A stretch of 64,000 nucleotides of DNA from an uncultured Eubacteriales bacterium. Its GTDB lineage: Bacteria > Bacillota > Clostridia > Lachnospirales > Lachnospiraceae. Location of the stretch: the NCBI GenBank assembly GCA_900548855.1, contig URMF01000013.1, positions 1-64,000 of the forward strand. The letters are read 5' to 3'. The notes beneath the pieces are model-generated. The model was not told where the DNA came from. It did not search any database and saw only the letters and a program-made list of their open reading frames with translations. Made by a program: the position numbers and the translations under genes. Positions 49,185 to 58,300 of the stretch are shown here, in pieces (positions within the stretch are counted from its first letter, which is position 1; every line of letters begins with the position of its first letter).

Positions 49185-49865
49185 TTATATACTACTATTT
49201 TTTTGTTGATTTATCAAGCCATATAAATAACAAAACGCTTCATGAATCCCACCGACTTCATCAATCAGACCTTCCTTTACCGCCTCTTTTCCAACCAAAA
49301 CACTTCCTACATCCTTTGCCAGTTCCTTTGTATTAAACATAATTCTTTTCAGTTCCTTTTCAGATATGGAGGAATGATTGCAGGTAAAGGATATAATTCT
49401 ATCCTGCATTTTATCGATATACTCATAATTGTGTTTTACACCTAATACCGTACCGTTCATCCGAATCGGATGTACAACCATGGTCGCTGTTGGTACAATA
49501 AAAGAATAATTGCCGCATACACTTAATGGAACACCAATGGAATGACCGCCTCCTAACAGCAGGGTTACCACCGGAACCGACAAGGAGGCAATCATCTCTG
49601 CAATGGCAAGTCCCGCCTCCACATCTCCTCCCACCGTATTTAACAAAACCAGCAGACCGTCAATGCGGCTATCCTCCTCCACTTTGGCAAGCTCTGGCAG
49701 AACATGCTCGTACTTGGTGGTTTTGGTTCCCGGTCCCAGGCATTGATGCCCTTCAATCTCTCCAATAATATTAAGTAAATGTATTTTATGACCGTACGGA
49801 TTTTCCTCTAAATCTAACTGCCCTATATCCTTTATTTCTTCTCTTTCATTTTCACTCTGTTCCAT
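49185..49865 (-). CDS. ClpP-family serine protease (TepA-like)
   Basis: 226 residues. ClpP fold with VLLNTVGGDVEAGLAIAEMI, catalytic Ser in GGGHSIGVPLS and His in TATMVVHPIRMNG. It lacks a clear signal peptide. Similar to Bacillus TepA/YmfB, encoded next to spoIIIE and linked to protein translocation or degradation of small spore proteins; the role here is inferred. 48 bases upstream of the FtsK gene. Start has GGAAAGGA upstream. Confidence 0.87.
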   Translation of the reverse strand: MEQSENEREEIKDIGQLDLEENPYGHKIHLLNIIGEIEGHQCLGPGTKTTKYEHVLPELAKVEEDSRIDGLLVLLNTVGGDVEAGLAIAEMIASLSVPVVTLLLGGGHSIGVPLSVCGNYSFIVPTATMVVHPIRMNGTVLGVKHNYEYIDKMQDRIISFTCNHSSISEKELKRIMFNTKELAKDVGSVLVGKEAVKEGLIDEVGGIHEAFCYLYGLINQQKNSSI

Positions 49866-49895
49866 ACTTTTTCCTTTCCTTGGCGCATACGCAAT

Positions 49896-49935
49896 AAAAA
49901 TTTAAAAAGAGGAAGATTTTCCAATCCCCCTCTTT
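49896..49935 (-). terminator. Rho-independent terminator after the PAP2-related gene
   Basis: Minus strand: AAAGAGG, GATT, loop GGAA, AATC, CCTCTTT, followed by TTAAATTTTTA. It begins 28 bases after the stop at 49963 and separates this gene from the protease gene. Confidence 0.8.
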
Positions 49936-49962
49936 AGTATCGCTTATTTCTACATTTTTATT

Positions 49963-50439
49963 CTAAAGGAATGTACAGACCAGATATCCCACTAAAATAC
50001 CCACCAGAATTCCGCCTATTACCTGACTCGGAGTATGTCCTACATATTCCTTTAATATAATTTTTGCCCATTCTCCTTTGTCTGCATCCTTTAAATGTTT
50101 CATAATCTCTTCATTTTTCAGAAACAGGTTAAGAATAACTGCCTGCTTTCCGGTTTCCATCCGGACATTCATCGCATCATACATAACAATAAGAGCAAAT
50201 GCTGCCGCCATTGGAAATTCAAACCCCGCAATCCCTTTGCAATATGCCGTGGCATACATAAGCCCTACCACTGTAGCGGAATGGGAGCTGGGCATACCGC
50301 CGCTTCCTATTAAACGTTCCGGATTAAACTCCTTTGTTAAAATAAAATTAATAATTGCCTTCAAAATCTGTGCTGCAGACCATCCAAGTATGGGTGCCAT
50401 AAGCATTTTATTGTGCAAGAGAATTTGTAAGGTTTCCAT
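49963..50439 (-). CDS. Divergent PAP2 (DUF212) family membrane protein
   Basis: About 158 residues from ATG 50439 (METLQILLHNKML), which has GAGGAGG upstream. Hydrophobic with four or five membrane segments. It carries GGMPSSHSATVVGL, the Ser-Ser-His core of the acid-phosphatase/PAP2 signature, and HTPSQVIGGILVGI near the end. The family (YuiD-like) has no proven substrate; a lipid phosphatase role is guessed from the motif. Confidence 0.87.
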   Translation of the reverse strand: METLQILLHNKMLMAPILGWSAAQILKAIINFILTKEFNPERLIGSGGMPSSHSATVVGLMYATAYCKGIAGFEFPMAAAFALIVMYDAMNVRMETGKQAVILNLFLKNEEIMKHLKDADKGEWAKIILKEYVGHTPSQVIGGILVGILVGYLVCTFL

Positions 50440-50508
50440 CTGACTCCTCCTCAGTATTTTTTCACCGCACATATATCCTCTGTGCCAAAATACGCTCCTT
50501 ACCTTTTC

Positions 50509-52905
50509 TTATAGCTCAACAACAATTTCATTGCTGTCAGCCAGCAAATCCGCTTTAATATAATTATCCTCCAATAAAGTGCCATTTACACTCATTTTCG
50601 TAACACCGGATTCCCTGCCGTTTGGATTTTTCACCGTAATATGAAGCTTCTTACCCCGAAAATCCTTATCTATAGTAATTTCCTTCCAGTCAGAGGAAAT
50701 AGCCGGATTAATGCGAATTCCATTAAAATCGGGTCTTAAACCTAAAATACCTTCCACACAGCCCACCATAACCGTAGATGCTGTTCCGGTCAGCCAATGC
50801 ACATGTGCACGGCCTTCAAATGGAGAATCCGTACTTTCCGTAAATTGTCCATGACAATAAGGCTCTAATTTACGAATCTCTGCCTTATCATTCATGGATG
50901 CCGGAGAAGACTCATTGAAATACTCAAAGGCACGGTTTCCATGTCCCATTAAGGCTTCTGCCAATATAATCCACCCCTGCGGCTGTGAGAAAATTCCGCC
51001 ATTTTCTTTTGTAGAAGGATTGAATAACAGCATCAATGCCCCATCAAATGCATGCTTTACATAGGATGGTGCCATCAATCTTACACCATAAGGGGTATTC
51101 AGTTCTCTATGAACAGATTCCAATGCAAGCTCTGCCTGCTCCTTTGTTGCCAATCCAGATATGACAGACCATGACTGCGGATTTAACCACATACTTGCCT
51201 CCGGGTGATGCTTTGAACCAATCAGCTCCCCATCCTCCTTGTAACCGCGGACAAAACGATCCTCCTCCCAGCAGTTCTTCTGTATGGTATCCCCCAGTTC
51301 CCTCTGTACCTTGTCAAGATATGCGATATATTCCGTATCCTTTTTTCGCTCAGCAAACTCACGAATCACTGTCATGGCATAGTATAACTGCATCGCCACA
51401 AAGCTGGACTCACCCTGCTTTCCAAGACGTAGACAGTCATTCCAATCAGCATGAAGACCTGCCGGCATTCCATGGCTTCCCAAACGGTTCATAGAGAAAT
51501 CAATTGCTCTCTTTAAATGCTCATATACCGTTCCCTCTCCGCCATTGGCAAAAAGGATTACCTCGTCCATAAAATCCACATTACCCGACTCTGCAATATA
51601 CTTATATACTGTTGGGAATAGCCATAATGCATCGTCTGCACGATATGCCGGATGTCCGGTTTCTTTTACATAGGAAGCATCATCCGGGGTATCCTCATGT
51701 CCTGCATTGTGGGTAAATTTAACCAGTGGAAGTCCACCGCCATTGTCCACCTGTGCAGACAGCATAAAGCGGATTTTTTCTAATGCCATCTCCGGATTTA
51801 AATGAATAATACCCTGAATATCCTGAACCGTATCCCGGTAACCATATCCGTTTCTCAAACCGCAATAAGTGAAGGAAGCTGCTCTTGACCAGATAAAAGT
51901 CATAAAACACTGATAGGCGTTCCATGTATTAATCATATTATTAAAGCTTTCTGAAGGCGTTTTTACCTGAAGGTGGGACAACTGTCCATGCCAGTAATCC
52001 TTTAACTCTTTAAGTTCTTCATCTGTTGCCTTCTCTGTCTCTTTATATCCTGCAAGGATAGTATCTGCCTCTTTATCGGATTTCATACCAAGCACAAATG
52101 TAATAACCCTGCTCTCACCTGGTTCCAACTCGATTTTTGTGTGTATGGCACCACAACCATTGGAATTATAATTCAGTGTATTGTCACACTGCCCATTCTC
52201 TACCGCTACCGGATTGCCATAGCTGTGATATCCTCCGATAAAGCTTTCCTTATCACCGTTATAGGAAGTAATCTCTCCGCCTGCAAGACCAAAGAAACGG
52301 CATGTATTCTGATTGCCATCCACCTCCGTATGAATATTCTCATTTATTGTCTGGTAAATCTTATTTTGCTTAAAATATGTCCTTGTAATAAACAGCGTAT
52401 ACTGGAGATTCACCTGGTCCTGTTCATAATTACAATCATTCGTAAACTCACAATACCCAAAAGCAGACAAATTTCTCTTTCTGTCTGAATGATTGGTAAC
52501 CTTAAGTCTCCACACCTCATACGTTTTATTAAGCGGCACATAGTAAAGAGCCTCCGACTTAATATCCGCATACTCTGCAACAATATTGGTATATCCAGTA
52601 CCATGATGACACTCATTTTTGTACACATCTAATGGTTTACCAACCGGCTGCCAGGAAGCAGACCAATAATCCTTACTATCGTCATCTCTTAAATATATAT
52701 ATCTGCCCGGCTGGTCAAACTGGTTAAAAATATAACGTATAATTCTTCCATGAGCACCGCTTTTTTCAAAGCTGTAGCCTCCTGCATTATTAGAAATAAT
52801 TGCTCCATACGCCGGTGAACCTAAATAGTTCGCCCATGGTGCCGGAGTATCTGGACGTGTAATAACGTATTCCTTTGCTGCCTCATCAAAATAACCAAAC
52901 TGCAT
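50509..52905 (-). CDS. GH94 family beta-glycoside phosphorylase
   Basis: 798 residues, no signal peptide. An N-terminal beta-sandwich domain (about 1-270) precedes an (alpha/alpha)6 barrel with GLRNGYGYRDTVQDIQG and HADWNDCLRLG, whose second Asp (about residue 489) is the likely catalytic acid, plus GQFTESTDSPFEGRAHVHWLTGT. It is a GH94 enzyme such as cellobiose, cellodextrin, laminaribiose or chitobiose phosphorylase; the acceptor is not assignable by eye. It would cleave an imported beta-linked disaccharide with phosphate in the cytoplasm, saving ATP. It stands alone between terminators. Start has AAGGAG upstream. Confidence 0.88.
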   Translation of the reverse strand: MQFGYFDEAAKEYVITRPDTPAPWANYLGSPAYGAIISNNAGGYSFEKSGAHGRIIRYIFNQFDQPGRYIYLRDDDSKDYWSASWQPVGKPLDVYKNECHHGTGYTNIVAEYADIKSEALYYVPLNKTYEVWRLKVTNHSDRKRNLSAFGYCEFTNDCNYEQDQVNLQYTLFITRTYFKQNKIYQTINENIHTEVDGNQNTCRFFGLAGGEITSYNGDKESFIGGYHSYGNPVAVENGQCDNTLNYNSNGCGAIHTKIELEPGESRVITFVLGMKSDKEADTILAGYKETEKATDEELKELKDYWHGQLSHLQVKTPSESFNNMINTWNAYQCFMTFIWSRAASFTYCGLRNGYGYRDTVQDIQGIIHLNPEMALEKIRFMLSAQVDNGGGLPLVKFTHNAGHEDTPDDASYVKETGHPAYRADDALWLFPTVYKYIAESGNVDFMDEVILFANGGEGTVYEHLKRAIDFSMNRLGSHGMPAGLHADWNDCLRLGKQGESSFVAMQLYYAMTVIREFAERKKDTEYIAYLDKVQRELGDTIQKNCWEEDRFVRGYKEDGELIGSKHHPEASMWLNPQSWSVISGLATKEQAELALESVHRELNTPYGVRLMAPSYVKHAFDGALMLLFNPSTKENGGIFSQPQGWIILAEALMGHGNRAFEYFNESSPASMNDKAEIRKLEPYCHGQFTESTDSPFEGRAHVHWLTGTASTVMVGCVEGILGLRPDFNGIRINPAISSDWKEITIDKDFRGKKLHITVKNPNGRESGVTKMSVNGTLLEDNYIKADLLADSNEIVVEL

Positions 52906-52923
52906 ATTCTTCTCCTTTCATTA

Positions 52924-52987
52924 TAGAAAAGAACCGATGCATTAAGATATTGCTTACCGCCATGAAGTTCTCCCTTAATACACCGGT
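52924..52987 (-). terminator. Terminator-like hairpin after pnp
   Basis: Minus strand: ACCGGTGTATTAAG and CTTAATGCATCGGT form a 14-bp stem with two G-U pairs and a 27-base loop, followed by TCTTTTCTA. It lies 20 bases downstream of the pnp stop. The tail is a weak U tract, so it may also act as an RNA-stability structure. Confidence 0.6.
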
Positions 52988-53006
52988 ACCTTTTGTTTCT
53001 TTCTTT

Positions 53007-55100
53007 TTATGCTTCTTCTATTGCATCTTTCAGACTTAAACTAATCTTGCCCATACGGTCAATCTCAAGTACCTTAACTTTAACCGTATCGCCGATGTTT
53101 ACAACATCCTCCACCTTCGCAACTCTCTCCTTGGAAAGCTTGGAAATGTGAATCAAGCCATCCTTATTTGGTGAAAGCTCTACGAATGCACCAAAATTCA
53201 TAATGCGGACAACCTTTCCTTCATATATCTGTCCAACCTCAATCGGGTCTACAATGGAATGGATAATCTTGAGCGCCTTGTCAATGCCATCCTGGTCAAC
53301 GCCGCATATTGCAACGGTTCCGTCATCATCAATGTCGATTTTAACGCCGGTCTCTTCAATTATATTGTTGATTGTCTTTCCACGCTGTCCAATAATCTCG
53401 CCAATCTTCTCCGGATCAACCTTCATCTGCGTAATCTTAGGTGCCAGCGCTCCAACCGTTTCTCTCGGTTCCGCAATTGCCTTGGACATAACCTCATCCA
53501 TAATATACAATCTTGCTTCTCTGGTTCTTCTGATAGCCTCTTCTACAATTGGTCTTGTCAGTCCATGAATCTTAATATCCATCTGGATGGCAGTAATACC
53601 CTCTTTTGTACCGGTTACCTTGAAGTCCATATCACCAAAGAAATCCTCTAAACCTTGGATATCCGTTAAAACAATATAGTCATCATCCGTCTCACCGGTT
53701 ACCAGACCACAGGAAATACCTGCTACCATTTTCTTAATCGGTACACCAGCCGCCATCAGGGACATACAGGATGCACAGGTGGATGCCATAGAGGTTGAAC
53801 CATTTGACTCAAAGGTCTCTGACACTGTACGGATTGCATATGGGAACTCCTCTACAGAAGGAAGTACCGGAATTAACGCACGCTCTGCCAGCGCACCATG
53901 TCCAATCTCTCTCCGTCCCGGTCCGCGGGATGGTTTTGTCTCACCTACTGAATAAGACGGGAAATTATACTGATGCATATATCTCTTATTAGTCTCTAAT
54001 AAATTGAGACCATCAATCTTCTGTGCCTCTGAAAGCGGCGCTAAAGTAGTCACATTACAAATCTGTGTCTGTCCACGGGTGAACATAGCCGAGCCGTGTA
54101 CTCTTGGAATGATATCTACTTCAGCGGCAAGCGGTCGTATCTGTGTAATGGCACGTCCGTCCGGCCGCTTATGGTCAACTAAAATCATCTTGCGAACTGT
54201 CTTTTTCTGATACTGGTAAATTGCCTCGCCAAGCACCTCCAGCCATTCTTCCTTATCAGCGAATGCCTCTTCTAATTTGTCGGTAATCTGGCGGATATTT
54301 TCTTCTCTTTCCTGCTTTTCATCCGTAAATACTGCCTTTTCCATCTCTTCCGGTGGAACAATTTCTTTGATTGCAGCGAACAGTTCTTCCGGAACTGCGC
54401 AGCTTGTATAAGAGTGCTTTGGCTTACCGCATTCTGCCACAATCTGATTGATAAATGCAATCACCTGCTGATTAATCTCATGTGCAGCGTAAATCGCCTC
54501 AATCATCTTATCTTCCGGAACCTCATTTGCCCCGGCCTCAATCATGATAACCTTCTCTGCAGTGGAAGCCACTGTCAATTTCAAATCGGAAACCGCATTC
54601 TGTGCCTCATTCGGATTAAATACAAACTCACCATCAATCAGACCAACCTGAGTCGTTGCACATGGTCCGTCAAACGGAATATCAGAAATTGCTGTTGCAA
54701 TAGCAGAACCCAGCATAGCTGTGAGCTCTGGTGAACATTCCGGATCCACTGACATAACCAAATTGTTAAGTGTTACATCATTGCGGTAATCCTTAGGAAA
54801 CAGCGGTCTCATCGGACGGTCAATTACACGGGATGTAAGAATTGCATTCTCACTTGCCTTGCCCTCACGCTTATTAAATCCACCTGGAATTTTGCCTACA
54901 GAATAAAGCTTTTCCTCATACTCAACGGAAAGTGGGAAGAAATCAATTCCCTCTCTCGGTTTATCAGATGCAGTTGCAGTTGACAATACAACCGTATCAC
55001 CATAGTGCATAAATGCTGCACCGTTTGCCTGTGCTGCAACTCGTCCAACATCCACACGAAGTGTTCTGCCAGCAAGCTCCATTTCAAACTTCTTGTACAT
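53007..55100 (-). CDS. pnp: Polynucleotide phosphorylase
   Basis: 697 residues. Two RNase PH domains (about 1-215 and 310-545), with GKIPGGFNKREGKASENAILTSRVIDRP-type motifs (split here at GKIPGGFNKREG) and ARTR-like active-site regions. These are followed by a KH domain (VDPEKIGEIIGQRGKTINNIIEE) and an S1 domain (IMNFGAFVELSPNKDGLIHIS). It degrades RNA 3'-5' with phosphate. In most bacteria pnp directly follows rpsO; here a giant surface-protein gene separates them. A promoter and leader stem-loop are at 55140-55245. Confidence 0.97.
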   Translation of the reverse strand: MYKKFEMELAGRTLRVDVGRVAAQANGAAFMHYGDTVVLSTATASDKPREGIDFFPLSVEYEEKLYSVGKIPGGFNKREGKASENAILTSRVIDRPMRPLFPKDYRNDVTLNNLVMSVDPECSPELTAMLGSAIATAISDIPFDGPCATTQVGLIDGEFVFNPNEAQNAVSDLKLTVASTAEKVIMIEAGANEVPEDKMIEAIYAAHEINQQVIAFINQIVAECGKPKHSYTSCAVPEELFAAIKEIVPPEEMEKAVFTDEKQEREENIRQITDKLEEAFADKEEWLEVLGEAIYQYQKKTVRKMILVDHKRPDGRAITQIRPLAAEVDIIPRVHGSAMFTRGQTQICNVTTLAPLSEAQKIDGLNLLETNKRYMHQYNFPSYSVGETKPSRGPGRREIGHGALAERALIPVLPSVEEFPYAIRTVSETFESNGSTSMASTCASCMSLMAAGVPIKKMVAGISCGLVTGETDDDYIVLTDIQGLEDFFGDMDFKVTGTKEGITAIQMDIKIHGLTRPIVEEAIRRTREARLYIMDEVMSKAIAEPRETVGALAPKITQMKVDPEKIGEIIGQRGKTINNIIEETGVKIDIDDDGTVAICGVDQDGIDKALKIIHSIVDPIEVGQIYEGKVVRIMNFGAFVELSPNKDGLIHISKLSKERVAKVEDVVNIGDTVKVKVLEIDRMGKISLSLKDAIEEA

Positions 55101-55139
55101 AATCTGTTCTCCTTAAAATAAATATTTCTTGGGTAAAGC

Positions 55140-55193
55140 ACCGAAACAACTGAACTGGCTGCAGACTCCTGTATCCACTTCAGAAGTCTCGGT
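55140..55193 (-). promoter_or_regulatory. Stem-loop in the pnp 5' leader
   Basis: Minus strand: outer arms ACCGAGA and TTTCGGT (55193-55187 and 55146-55140) enclose an inner 8-bp hairpin, GACTTCTG and CAGGAGTC, with one G-U pair. The structure lies 40 bases before the pnp ATG. In E. coli a pnp leader hairpin is cut by RNase III and mediates autoregulation; a similar role here is inference. Confidence 0.5.
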
Positions 55194-55216
55194 TATGCCT
55201 TATCACAATCTACACA

Positions 55217-55245
55217 ATTATAACATAGCCTAATCCTTTTGAAAA
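55217..55245 (-). promoter_or_regulatory. Promoter of pnp
   Basis: Minus strand: TTTTCA (55245-55240), 17-base spacer, TATAAT (55222-55217). The -10 is perfect; the -35 matches 4 of 6. It lies directly downstream of the terminator of the giant gene, so pnp is transcribed independently. Confidence 0.7.
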
Positions 55246-55301
55246 GAAAAAAATAAAGGCAGATTTTGATAAAAGAATTTTCCTTTATCAAAAATCTGCC
55301 T
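55246..55301 (-). terminator. Rho-independent terminator of the giant surface-protein gene
   Basis: Minus strand: AGGCAGATTTTTGATAAA and TTTATCA-AAATCTGCCT form a stem of about 18 bp with one bulge around GGAAAATTCT, followed by TTATTTTTTT. Very strong, seven bases after the stop. Confidence 0.92.
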
Positions 55302-55308
55302 GAATTTC

Positions 55309-58300
55309 TTATCGTCTCCTTCTGCGTCTCACAGCCAAAACCATTCCACACCCTGCCAGAGATAAGAGGAACATAATTGCTACCGGTCTGAGCGGCGATG
55401 TATCACCAGTCTTTTTACTGGTGGTCTGCCTGCTTTCATCGGTCTTCTCATCATACATTGTAATCGTGTTGTTTTTGCTCTCAGTCGATGATTTGCCATC
55501 TAATATATAGACTTTCCCATTTTTTCCAATATAGAAGCGGATATCCTCAGCCAGTTCATACCCATCTGGCGCCTCCGTTTCTTTCAGCACATATATAACC
55601 TGTTGTGTATCTGTGCTGGCCACTAGTTTATTAGCCGGAATCCGGACTGCTTTCTGTTTACTCTTCCATGAATATACAACCTTTCCGGTTGCTTCATCGA
55701 CAATGGAAAGCTTTGCACCGGACAGAAATTCCTTCGTTCCAGCTATTTTTTTAGAAACCTTAAGCTGGATTGCCTTATCCACCATGGTAACGATTCTGTC
55801 CGCCACAGCGGAACCATTCACGTATAAAACATCCTTTTCATCAATCCGGAAAACAATGCTGTCCGTATAGACATATCCATTCGGTGCGGTTGTCTCCGTC
55901 ATAATATAGTCTGTATTTCTCTTAAATAAATCAATGGCCAGGTTCTTTGGAGTTTTTGTACTTACCCAGGATATTGGTGTAAAATCACTGTCCTGTGTGG
56001 ATGTAATGGTAATGGTCGCTCCAGACAATTCCTTTCCATCCTCATTCTGTTTATGGAAGGTAATTCCTCTAAATTCGTCATATAGCTTAATCGTATTATC
56101 CGTTACCTTTTCTCCATCTACTCGTTTTACCATACCATTCTTGTCAATCACAAACTGGATAGGCTGTGCCAGTGCATATAACTCCGGCGCTTTTATCTCG
56201 GATAACGTGTAAACATATTCGTTTCCATATGGGGATACATGCAGCTTTTTCGTATCAAGGGCATGTGGTTTTCCGTCTGATACCCACTGCTCCAATACTG
56301 TACCGTTGGAATCAGCTACCTGCAGGGTTGCACCGGCAAGCTGTGTTGATGTTCCCAAAACATATTTTTCAACGGTAACAGAAAACGGACTATTCTTCAT
56401 AACGATGGAGCTGGTCTGCTGTGCTTTGCTATTTACATAAACTATTCCGTTATCATCAATCTTAAAATGAATGGATGCAGCATATGTATAGCCATTTACG
56501 GTTGCAGCCTCTACCAAGGTATAGGTCACATTCCGCTTAAACATACTGTACCCGAAATATTTTGCCGTTCCATCTGTTGTCCAGTTCTGGACGGTAAAAT
56601 CTTCATCCTCAGATGATATGATTCTCAGCTGTACACCTGCTACAGGATTTCCAGTTGCAGCATCCACCTTCTGGAAACTCACCTGTTTCTCGCCATCAAT
56701 AAAAATTACCAGATTATTGTCTATCAGATTTCCATCTAAGTCCTCTGCCCTGCCGTCCTCGCGGATATGGAAATACACAGGCTCCGCTATATTATAATTT
56801 TCCGGTGCTTCCTTTTCCACAATGACATAATAACCACCCAGCTTAAAGTTCTGATTGCCCAAAGTCATTGTACTTCCGGTAGATTCAAATGTATCCAGCA
56901 ATTTTCCAATAGTTCCATTTGCGTTTGATTCATGAAGTTCAAACGTTCCACCAGCCAGAGGCTGATATTGGTCGCTCCACTTCACAAACCTTACCGTAAT
57001 CGGCGCATCATGACTGGTCAATGTCAGGGAATTTACACTCAGGTTATAATCATTCCCCTTAACAATCTGAATATAATTTGGAGTCCCCTGTACCACATTA
57101 AAGGTAATCGGCTCTTCCAGTTCATATCCAGCCGGTGCAGACTCTTCCGTAAATATATATCCCTCACCCGGTTCTAACTGTACATTCTTCGGTGTATTTG
57201 TACTAACCCACTGCTCTCTTATGGCACCTGTATTATCCCTGATTGTAAAGGATGCACCTGCCAACGCTTCTCCTGTTACAGCATCACGCTTTGCAAAATA
57301 GAAATTGACATACGCCTCATCTGTCATGGTTACGGTTTTATCCGTTAGTTCGGTGCCTACCGTTCCATCCTCGTTTACCGAATACACTTTCCCCTCCGAA
57401 TCAATTGCAATTCTGATATCTGCGGTTAAAGCATAACCACCCGGAGCACTGTCCTCATGAACCGTATAATAGCGATATCCACTTGCTGGCACAGAAAGCT
57501 TATCAGAAGGAATGGCCTGTGCTGTCGTGGTCGAAGTAAAGCTATACACTTTCTTTCCGGTAGCATCATCAATCAGCGAAATAGCCGCACCGGCAAGATT
57601 GGCACGCGTACCTGCAGTTGTATCAAGCCCCTGTTTCAAGATTCTCAGGGTAATCGATGCATCCCGCATTATAACATTGTTGCCGCTCACGGAACCATTT
57701 GCACCACTTACATAAGTAATGGACCCATTACTGTTAATGGTAAAATATACGTCCTCAGACATAACATATCCATTCGGTGCCGACTTCTCATGTATAAAAT
57801 AGGTCTTTCCCACCTCTAAATTGTTATGCGTTAATTTCTGTGCATTATTCGTTGTGGTCCATCTCTGCAAACAGTTTTTCAAATTTGTGTCTCCGGCTTC
57901 ATATAACTCCAGTACTGCACCGGACACCTGTGAGGAACCGCCTACTGCAAATTTATTAACGGATACATTGATAGCTGTATCCACAAAGTTCATCTGGATT
58001 GCAGCCTGGTTATTATCTGGAAACGTCTCTGCACCAATAACCACTGTTTTTTCGTTTGCTGCATTTAACACATATCCCTTTGGTGCCTTGGTTTCCTTCA
58101 CCATATAGGTACCATACGGCAAATCTTTAAAAATTGCAGTACCCGTCGTATCTGTTGTGACAACATAATCCCGGTTATCTTTATCCTTATACACTTCATA
58201 TTTACTGTTAACAGCATTGTATTTGTACAGTGTAAACTCTGCACCGGAAAGCTTGTTGTTTGTACCCGTGCCTGTTTTTGTTACACGAATAGCTCCCAGG

